Positions 17,592-22,868 of a stretch of DNA of 22,868 nt are shown in pieces. Positions within the stretch are counted from its first letter, which is position 1. Each line of letters begins with the position of its first letter. The notes under the pieces were generated by a model. The model worked only from the letters and a program-made list of their open reading frames with translations. It was not told where the DNA came from and ran no database searches. This DNA is from CAYJAD01 sp964371225 (GTDB taxonomy: Bacteria > Desulfobacterota > Desulfovibrionia > Desulfovibrionales > Desulfovibrionaceae). The stretch lies in assembly GCA_964371225.1 (NCBI GenBank), contig CAYJNA010000030.1:1-22868 (forward strand). The letters run 5' to 3'. The position numbers and the translations under genes are program-made.

Positions 17592-18692
17592 TTATCGTAT
17601 TGTATTTTCGTTTAAGAAATGTAATATCGTTTGAATTATTTTCTTAGCAGCATTACCATCACCGTAAATATTTGCATGATATTCCGACTTGTTATTAATG
17701 TGCTGCGCATGTTGAAATAATTCCTCACAGGTAGGGCTGCTAAGTACATTCCAGCCAATGTCTATAAGTTCGCGCCAGCCTGTATCGGGCATAACCACAA
17801 TACTGCGTTTTTTTGCAAAGTAAGCCTCTTTTTGTAGACCACCTGAATCTGTAATTACAAAGGCACAGCCGCGTATGAGTGACATAATGTCTGCATACCC
17901 AACAGGCTCAATAATGTATAATTGTTGCGCAAGAGTACTGAGCCCAAATGTATCTAACATTTTTTTAGCCCTTGGATGCATTGGCCAAACCACACGTAAA
18001 TTCAATTTGTTTTGTATAGCCACAAGCCCTTCTACAATGGCGCGCAGACTTTGTTCTGAATCAACGTTATAGTCACGATGTAAAGTTGTAAGTATGAATT
18101 CATCCTTATTTACAAGGTGTTTGCGATGAATATCTTCAAAGCAATATCGATTTTGCATGTGGCAAAACAAATCATACATGACATCACCCGTCACGTGTAC
18201 GCCATGTTTGAGGCCGTCGTGAGCAAGGTTTGCTCGTCCAAGCTCAGAGCAGCAACACATGACAGAAGCTATACGGTCAGTGAGAACACGATTTATTTCC
18301 TCTGGCATAGTGCGTGGTTGCATGCGAATGCCAGCTTCCACATGTATAATAGGAATATGCAGCTTTGCGGCAGCCAAGGCGCCAGCCAAGGTAGTGTTAG
18401 TGTCACCATAGACCAAGAGAGCGTCAGGCTTTTCGCGTATAAGAATTTCCTCTACAGCACTGAGAATTCCAGCTGTCATGACGCCATGCGAACCAGAACC
18501 TATGCCGAGGGTGTATCGGGGAGTGGGTATATCAAGCTCTTGAAAAAAGACATCCGCCATGTTGTAGTCATAGTGTTGCCCAGAATTTATAACAATATGT
18601 TGCCACGCTTCATTATTTTTAACTTCATTGCTAATCATAGCTTCTTTAATAAATTGTGGACGTGCTCCGATAAGGGATATAACTTTTTTCAT
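17592..18692 (-). CDS. wecB: UDP-N-acetylglucosamine 2-epimerase (non-hydrolysing), WecB/WbpI family
   Basis: A full-length 366-residue enzyme, the first gene of the operon. Motifs: IGARPQFIKEAMIS (8-21), INSGQHYDYNMADVFF (35-50), GSGSHGVMTAG (65-75), VYGDTNTTLAGALAA (94-108), HVEAGIRM (117-124), MPEEINRVLTDR (129-140), TLHRDYNVD (203-211), PMHPRAKK and TDSGGLQKEA (281-290). These cover the known catalytic acidic residues and His of the family. It interconverts UDP-GlcNAc-type and UDP-ManNAc-type sugars in the cytoplasm. The QFIKEA and SGSHG variants also occur in WbpI-type enzymes acting on 2,3-diacetamido sugars, so the exact substrate is open. The ATG at 18690-18692 follows only a weak GAG ribosome site. 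The next gene begins 33 nt after its stop, from the start chosen there. Confidence 0.92.
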   Translation of the reverse strand: MKKVISLIGARPQFIKEAMISNEVKNNEAWQHIVINSGQHYDYNMADVFFQELDIPTPRYTLGIGSGSHGVMTAGILSAVEEILIREKPDALLVYGDTNTTLAGALAAAKLHIPIIHVEAGIRMQPRTMPEEINRVLTDRIASVMCCCSELGRANLAHDGLKHGVHVTGDVMYDLFCHMQNRYCFEDIHRKHLVNKDEFILTTLHRDYNVDSEQSLRAIVEGLVAIQNKLNLRVVWPMHPRAKKMLDTFGLSTLAQQLYIIEPVGYADIMSLIRGCAFVITDSGGLQKEAYFAKKRSIVVMPDTGWRELIDIGWNVLSSPTCEELFQHAQHINNKSEYHANIYGDGNAAKKIIQTILHFLNENTIR

Positions 18693-18769
18693 TTTTGCTG
18701 CTCATTTTTAGAATGAAATGGATTCGTTATTTTATAGATTTTTTTAAAATTGTAAAGTATAAAGGCTGT

Positions 18770-18797
18770 TTTATAAAGAAATAGTGCAGAAGGGCAA
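18770..18797 (-). promoter_or_regulatory. Candidate sigma-70 promoter of the glycan operon
   Basis: On the minus strand TTGCCC (18792-18797) is followed after 16 nt by TATAAA (18770-18775), about 78 nt before the wecB start. An alternative -10, TATACT at 18756-18761, has no good -35. In an AT-rich leader such matches arise easily, so this is only a candidate. Confidence 0.3.
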
Positions 18798-18948
18798 TGC
18801 ACATGAAGATTCATAAAAGTGCTATTTTTAGTACCTAGCGGTTGTTAGTTTTTTTGTTCAAGCTTTTTTCCATATCAAGAAAAAACGGAAGAGAACGTAC
18901 CTGTCCTGTTGGTAAAGCGAATGTGTAAGGTGTTAAATAAACTAAGAA

Positions 18949-19027
18949 TCCTGCACAATTGTTTTTGAGTGGTACTTTTGTGCTTTTGTAATACATGGTA
19001 TTTTTGTGAAAATATATCTGTGCAGGA
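18949..19027. repeat. 79-bp segment bounded by a perfect 9-bp inverted repeat
   Basis: TCCTGCACA (18949-18957) and TGTGCAGGA (19019-19027) are exact inverted copies at the two ends of a T-rich segment. TGCAGGA occurs once more near 19139. No flanking target duplication is visible. It could be a small decayed miniature element or a protein-binding pair; the arms are short enough for chance to remain possible. Confidence 0.35.
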
Positions 19028-19079
19028 CAAAAGGACAAAAAAACAATCGCTTAACAGTGCAAGTGAATGGCGCTGACTT

Positions 19080-19382
19080 TTGTTTTTTGCTCACATTGAC
19101 TATGGTCAACGCTCCAAAAGGCTCCACATAATAAATTATGCAGGAACCTTAAACGGTCACTTGCTTACGGCGTTTCTCAAAAGGGGTATTTGGAATGAGC
19201 GTACCTTTCTTAAAAAGCAGTGGAAACATATGTTTAAGCATCAGCTAAATAGTCCCACCTTGTTACGGCTAAAAAACGTAGCCTTTGGCTCGCATGTTGG
19301 CGCGTATGAGCGACAGAATCTCTTGCATTGCAATGCGAAAACAGATTTCTATAAACATATGTTGTTGGCAAAAAACTACTAA
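19080..19382 (+). other. ORF-like remnant containing the dispersed 34-nt repeat
   Basis: An open frame of 100 codons from a TTG without a ribosome site. It is rich in Lys, His and Leu and resembles no family I know. Its middle, KKQWKHMFKHQLNS, is the part that recurs as WKHVFKHPLDS near 5148. It may be a decayed small gene or a non-coding element read by chance; I would not call it an expressed protein. Confidence 0.25.
19220..19253 (+). repeat. 34-nt dispersed repeat, right copy
   Basis: Begins GTGGAAACATATG and ends GCTAAATAGT. It matches 5147-5180 at 28 of 34 positions in the same orientation. A CTTAAAA stretch precedes both copies, with a 1-nt length difference. It sits between the start of the glycan operon and the promoter of the second adhesin, so the two copies bracket the whole island in direct orientation. 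Confidence 0.6.
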
Positions 19383-19475
19383 AAAGTATTTATATAGTTG
19401 CGAATTAGTAAGTTTTTTTGGGTAAAAAAGCTTGCTGGATGTTTAAGAATTTTGTAAGCTTATTAACAAAAACTA

Positions 19476-19504
19476 TTAACAGTCTTATTTTAAGTGAGTA
19501 TATT
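19476..19504 (+). promoter_or_regulatory. Sigma-70-type promoter of the second giant adhesin
   Basis: TTAACA (19476-19481, five of six matches to the -35 consensus) and TATATT (19499-19504, five of six to the -10) are separated by 17 nt, about 35 nt before the ATG. A second TTAACA lies at 19463-19468. Position and spacing are both good. Confidence 0.6.
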
Positions 19505-19528
19505 ACATCGTAAAGTTTACTTTATACC

Positions 19529-19533
19529 GGAGG
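19529..19533 (+). promoter_or_regulatory. Strong ribosome binding site of the second adhesin
   Basis: GGAGG lies 5 nt upstream of the ATG at 19539-19541. It is the best Shine-Dalgarno match in the window and fixes the start of the giant protein, which agrees with expected high-level expression of a surface protein. Confidence 0.85.
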
Positions 19534-19538
19534 TTCTC

Positions 19539-22500
19539 ATGGCTACTAATTATTTTGGTGACGACAAAGATGCAACTATTACCAATGCATCATTCACTGG
19601 TAAGGTTCAAAAGATTAATTTAGATGATGAGAAAGTTTTAGACCCCAATGAATCTGAGCGACTGGTTTCCGGTGATATAAATAGTGCCACAAAATCCACC
19701 ATTGTGGGTGGTAAAGACGTCATTGGCGGCGGTGCCAATGGTACTCTAGCAAGTCACACTCTTGGTAGTGATACCATTGTGGGTGATGCCGTAGAGCTTA
19801 ACGCCAGCACCTTCACCGGTGGGGCTGATAAAATTACCTTAGCTGGCATAAAAGATACTGACGCCACAGTTGTTGGTGATGCTCTATCAGTTAACGGCGG
19901 TATCACCCGTGGAGGTAATGATACCATCATTGTGGAAGGTGCCATAAATGGTGGCACTATCATTGGTGATGTGGAAAGCGTTACAAATACCACCTTTACC
20001 GCTGGCAATGATAATATTCAGCTGAAGGGCGATGTGGCCAATGCTGCAATTTACACCGATGCCAAGGAGTATAGCGGCGCAAACACGCTTTTGGGTGGTA
20101 ATGATATTGTAACCCTTGGGGTAAAGCCTGCCAGTGGGCAAGAAGTTACTACCTCTGTGGCAGACTCTTTTATTGACTTAGGTCACGGTACCAACACCCT
20201 TACAGCTTACTCCACATTGCATGATATTGAGCTTCGTGGCGGCACAGGCGTAGATAAACTTACATTACAAGTGGTGGAATCTAATTCGCGTATAGATACT
20301 GGTCATGGTAATGACAGTATCGTGGTGCATACTGTACAAGATGATAGTGATGGCGGGTATAGCGAAGTACACGGCGGCGCCGGCAGGGATACCATTAAAG
20401 TTACTACTCTTATTGAGAGCAACGTGCTTGGCGGTGATGATAATGATACTATTACTGTGGACACAGCGCAATATGGACTTATAGATGGAGATGCTGGCAA
20501 TGATACTATCACGGTGGGGCGCTTAGAAGTAGATGATGACAATAATGAAAGTGAGATTCTGGGCGGCGATGGTAATGATAGTATTGGTGTGACGACCGCT
20601 GTGAATAGCAGCATTGATGGAAATGATGGTGATGACAAAATCACTGTTACAAATCTTACAAGTAAAAGTTTTGTGGATGGCGGTGACGGGCATGACAGCA
20701 TTATCGTAACCACAGTTACTGATGGGAATGTTGATGGCGATGATAACAATGATACTATTAAAGTCACCACAGTCACTGATGGGAATATTAACGGCGGTGC
20801 TGGCGATGACACTATTACCGTGACTAATCTTAATGGCGGTTCCGTGGACGGCGGTGAAGGCACTGACAGCATTACCGTAACCAACTTTAACGGTGGTTCT
20901 CTTTATGGTGGTGCGCAGAACGACAATATTAAAGTGATTAATTTCAACGGGGGCACCGTTGACGCTGGCAGTGAGGATGACAACATAACCGTAACTACCG
21001 CCAATGGTAGTACCATTACTGGTGACTCTGGTGATGACACTATTAATGTCACCACTGCTAAGGAAGCAAGCGCCATTAGCGGCGGCACCGGTGATGATAG
21101 CATCAAGGTAACTACAGTTACAGCGAGCACCATTGACGGCGATGCTGGTAATGACTCCCTCACCATAACCACACTACAAGCTTCCACCATAAAAAATGGT
21201 AAAGTTACAGAAGTTGATAAAGTGAGCAAACTTTCTGGCGGCGATGGTGATGATAGCATTAGCATAGTCACAGTAAATAATAGTAGTGTTTTTGGTGATG
21301 CCGGTAATGATAGCGTTAAAATTACCAATATTTTAGGCGAAAGTAGCATTGATTTAGGTGAAGGTAATGACAGCCTATTTGTTTCTAGTAATAAAAGTAC
21401 TAATTTAGATGACACTGCCCTTGCTAATTCCCTTGGCGTGGGTGATGACACGCTTAGTGTAAATTGGGCCTTTAATGGCACCTTTACTTCTAGTGAAACC
21501 CCCAGCGCAACAGAGGGCGACCCTGCCACCCCAGATAACGACACCCTTATTACCAAGGGGCTTGGGGCAAATGCCAACCTAGTTTTTGGTGATGGTCATG
21601 ATAATCTTACCATTAGTGGTGCAGCTTCTGGTAATAAGAGTGGTTTAAGTGACACACAATTAGCCGAGAGCTTAGGTGCGGGGCAAGATACCTTAAATGT
21701 GGGTTGGGCCTTTAATGGAATCTTTAATACTTCTGATGACGAAGGCGGAACCCTTATAACCAAGGGATTAAATGCTAGCTCCACCTTGCAATTTGGTGCA
21801 GGTAATGACGGTCTTGAAGTCATTGGTGCTTTATCCAACAGACAAATTAATACCCTTGAAGGTGATGATACTGTAAGTATTAGCGGTGCTGCCACCAATG
21901 TGGAAGTAGATTTAGGCACAGGTGCTGACGTATTTAGTGTGGGGAGTGTGGGTAAGGGGACATCCTTACGTTATACTACAGATGGCCTTGATGATATTAC
22001 CATTAAGGGTACGTATAATGATGGTTTTGTTGAGGCCGTGCATTTAGATGCAGTTGATCAGTCTGTAACTGGCACATTTATTGGTCTTTCCACCGGTGAT
22101 GATGGTGGTAGCATTACTCTTGATACCTTAGGAACCGGTCAATTAGAATTTGGTGATGGCGATGATACTATCACCATTAATAAAAATGTGGCTGGCACAG
22201 CTACAGTTAAAAAAGAAATTTCTACCCTTGCAGGCGATGACAGCATAGACCTTAAGGGTACTGTGACCAATGCCATAGTTGATGCAGGCTTTGGTGCAGA
22301 TACCGTAAGCATTGGTGCTTTAGGCACTGGTTCTACCCTTAAATATACTGCTGACGGTGTTGATCATATCACCGTTAAAGGCACGTATAATACTGGTTTT
22401 GCGCAAAGCATTTTTACCGATGAAGATAGTGGTGCTGTAATTGGCGCCTTCCACGGCCTTGCCACAGGCTCTGACGGCGGCGCCATTACCCTTGATACCT

Positions 22501-22868
22501 TGGGCACTGGCAAGCTACAATTTGGCGACGGCGCAGACAGCTTAACCATTAATAAAGCCCTTTCCGGCAGCCTTGGCCTCAAAGATATTTTCATGCAAGC
22601 AGGTGATGATAGCGTTACCCTAAACACCGTCAATGGCGTAGTCATTAGTGGCGGTAGTGATAATGACTACATTTCTGCCACTGGTCTTGGAGCTACTGGC
22701 GAATTGCGTGGCGATGGCGGCAACGATACCATACAAATTGGTAGAGAATTTACCGATGCCGATAGCTTCAAAGCCACGGCTACCATGAACAATGGCGTCA
22801 TTAATGGTGGCGATGGTGATGATAGTATAATTATTGGTAATACCTTAGATGCAGATAGTGATGGTTCT
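19539..22868 (+). CDS. Giant RTX-like type I-secreted protein, N-terminal 1110 residues (runs off window)
   Basis: Open from the ATG at 19539 to the last base with no stop; 1110 residues are visible. The N-terminus (MATNYFGDDKDATITNASF) has no signal peptide or membrane anchor, so export by a type I system with a C-terminal signal beyond the window is expected. Residues about 1-60 are non-repetitive; nearly all the rest is repeat. Segments in order: irregular GG-rich coils (about 60-295); 15-16 coils of about 19 residues with (G)xGxDxIxV motifs (298-617); two WAFNG-containing units of up to 80 residues (625-770); and tandem 124-residue units (772-1018). The composition is very rich in Gly, Asp, Thr, Asn and Val, with almost no Cys. 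A calcium-stabilised beta-roll or beta-helix adhesin is the best reading. It differs from the first adhesin in lacking T1SS-143 modules in the visible part. Promoter and ribosome site are good, so the gene looks functional. Confidence 0.9.
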   Translation, partial: MATNYFGDDKDATITNASFTGKVQKINLDDEKVLDPNESERLVSGDINSATKSTIVGGKDVIGGGANGTLASHTLGSDTIVGDAVELNASTFTGGADKITLAGIKDTDATVVGDALSVNGGITRGGNDTIIVEGAINGGTIIGDVESVTNTTFTAGNDNIQLKGDVANAAIYTDAKEYSGANTLLGGNDIVTLGVKPASGQEVTTSVADSFIDLGHGTNTLTAYSTLHDIELRGGTGVDKLTLQVVESNSRIDTGHGNDSIVVHTVQDDSDGGYSEVHGGAGRDTIKVTTLIESNVLGGDDNDTITVDTAQYGLIDGDAGNDTITVGRLEVDDDNNESEILGGDGNDSIGVTTAVNSSIDGNDGDDKITVTNLTSKSFVDGGDGHDSIIVTTVTDGNVDGDDNNDTIKVTTVTDGNINGGAGDDTITVTNLNGGSVDGGEGTDSITVTNFNGGSLYGGAQNDNIKVINFNGGTVDAGSEDDNITVTTANGSTITGDSGDDTINVTTAKEASAISGGTGDDSIKVTTVTASTIDGDAGNDSLTITTLQASTIKNGKVTEVDKVSKLSGGDGDDSISIVTVNNSSVFGDAGNDSVKITNILGESSIDLGEGNDSLFVSSNKSTNLDDTALANSLGVGDDTLSVNWAFNGTFTSSETPSATEGDPATPDNDTLITKGLGANANLVFGDGHDNLTISGAASGNKSGLSDTQLAESLGAGQDTLNVGWAFNGIFNTSDDEGGTLITKGLNASSTLQFGAGNDGLEVIGALSNRQINTLEGDDTVSISGAATNVEVDLGTGADVFSVGSVGKGTSLRYTTDGLDDITIKGTYNDGFVEAVHLDAVDQSVTGTFIGLSTGDDGGSITLDTLGTGQLEFGDGDDTITINKNVAGTATVKKEISTLAGDDSIDLKGTVTNAIVDAGFGADTVSIGALGTGSTLKYTADGVDHITVKGTYNTGFAQSIFTDEDSGAVIGAFHGLATGSDGGAITLDTLGTGKLQFGDGADSLTINKALSGSLGLKDIFMQAGDDSVTLNTVNGVVISGGSDNDYISATGLGATGELRGDGGNDTIQIGREFTDADSFKATATMNNGVINGGDGDDSIIIGNTLDADSDGS
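20430..21390 (+). repeat. Fifteen to sixteen tandem 19-residue (57-nt) RTX-like coils
   Basis: The consensus is roughly xGxDxIxVTTxxxxxIDGG. Most units are exactly 19 residues; a few are lengthened (for example the one with EVDDDNNESE and the one with KNGKVTEVDKVSK). Two neighbouring units around 20700-20800 share VTTVTDGN and near-identical DNA, pointing to recent unit duplication. Confidence 0.85.
21411..21850 (+). repeat. Two WAFNG-containing tandem units, 240 nt and about 200 nt
   Basis: Unit 1 begins DTALANSLGVGDDTL at 21411 and unit 2 begins DTQLAESLGAGQDTL at 21651, a 240-nt (80-residue) spacing. Both contain WAFNG and TLITKGL and end with a FGxGxD coil (FGDGHDNL and FGAGNDGL). Unit 1 has an extra acidic loop (SATEGDPATPDN). 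Confidence 0.8.
21852..22592 (+). repeat. Tandem 124-residue (372-nt) units
   Basis: Unit 1 starts TLEGDDTVSI at 21852 and unit 2 starts TLAGDDSIDL at 22224. Shared landmarks are DxGxGAD, then YTTDGLDDITIKGTYN or YTADGVDHITVKGTYN, then GGSITLDTLGTGQLEFG or GGAITLDTLGTGKLQFG. A further unit may begin at about 22593 with QAGDDSV. Confidence 0.85.

Larger units (their letters stand above)
18693..19538. other. Divergent intergenic region between glycan operon and second adhesin
   Basis: This 846-nt AT-rich region holds no convincing intact gene. On the left is the leader of the minus-strand operon, with a candidate promoter at 18770-18797 and a small 6-bp hairpin at 18819-18834. The middle carries a 9-bp inverted repeat (18949-18957 and 19019-19027). 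From 19080 an open frame on the + strand looks like a remnant. The 34-nt repeat lies at 19220-19253, and the + strand promoter and ribosome site of the adhesin occupy the right end. Confidence 0.7.

Noticed and set aside
18819..18834. Hairpin GTGCTA-TTTT-TAGTAC followed by TTTT on the minus strand
   Set aside because: Only six pairs including one G-U, with a four-T tail, located upstream of the candidate operon promoter; too weak to call a terminator or attenuator.
18969..18984. Possible sigma-54 promoter (TGGTAC followed by GTGC)
   Set aside because: The GG-to-GC spacing is one base too short and the downstream element is imperfect.
18942..19127. Minus-strand open frame of about 60 codons starting with GTG near 19127
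   Set aside because: It overlaps other open frames on both strands, has no clear ribosome site and matches no family I recognise; not enough to call a gene.
19325..19336. Perfect 12-bp palindrome GCATTGCAATGC upstream of the second adhesin
   Set aside because: It could be an operator, but there is one isolated copy more than 130 nt from the promoter and no regulator gene nearby; not supported further.
20303..21577. Two minus-strand open stretches of about 190 and 220 codons opposite the second adhesin
   Set aside because: They are mirror readings of the RTX-like repeats, giving Ser/Pro/Val-rich sequence with the same period; this is an antisense artefact of repeat composition.
1..22868. CRISPR array, tRNA or rRNA genes, intact insertion sequences
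   Set aside because: No spaced identical direct repeats, no tRNA-like arms with TTCGAAT-type loops and no transposase motifs were seen. The regular repeats present are coding repeats of the adhesins.

Overview
This window comes from a Gram-negative bacterium with a moderately AT-rich genome. The evidence is two giant repeat proteins of the type I secretion (T1SS/RTX) kind and an envelope-glycan gene cluster that includes an UPF0104 membrane protein and a UDP-GlcNAc 2-epimerase. T1SS-143-type repeat adhesins are frequent in Proteobacteria and Desulfobacterota. I cannot fix the genus from the sequence alone.

Layout. (1) nt 2-5029, + strand: the C-terminal 1675 residues of a giant secreted adhesin whose 5' end lies outside the window. 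It holds Ig/VCBS-like modules, two T1SS-143-type modules, a non-repetitive beta-rich insert, an RTX-like calcium-binding repeat tract and a probable C-terminal secretion signal. A strong UUCG-capped terminator follows (5051-5092). (2) nt 5093-5472: no intact gene. It holds a short repeat element and the frameshifted C-terminal remnant of a MATE-family transporter on the minus strand. (3) nt 5473-18692, all on the minus strand and tightly packed (gaps of 2-31 nt, two ATGA overlaps): an eleven-gene surface-glycan operon. In transcription order it encodes UDP-GlcNAc 2-epimerase, a large polytopic membrane protein, a UPF0104/LPG-synthase-TM-like membrane protein, an AsnB-type amidotransferase, a polysaccharide-deacetylase-like protein, a SAM methyltransferase, a toroid-like uncharacterised protein, a DegT/DnrJ/EryC1 PLP enzyme, a GNAT acetyltransferase, a GT2 glycosyltransferase of the polyprenyl-phosphate-sugar synthase type and a second SAM methyltransferase. 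(4) nt 18693-19538: an 846-nt divergent intergenic region with candidate promoters for both directions, an inverted repeat, an ORF-like remnant and a second copy of the short repeat found at the other edge of the island. (5) nt 19539-22868, + strand: the first 1110 residues of a second giant RTX-like protein. It has no signal peptide and runs off the window end.

How the genes may work together (inference): the operon carries sugar-nucleotide, PLP-dependent, acetyl, methyl, amido and deacetyl functions but only one recognisable glycosyltransferase, and no recognisable Wzx flippase, Wzy polymerase or ABC exporter. It therefore looks more like a cassette that builds or decorates a modified surface glycan than a complete capsule locus. 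It lies exactly between two T1SS adhesin genes and is bracketed by two copies of a 34-nt element in the same orientation. That is compatible with insertion as a block between adhesin genes and with a functional link between glycan and adhesins. Neither is proven by the sequence.
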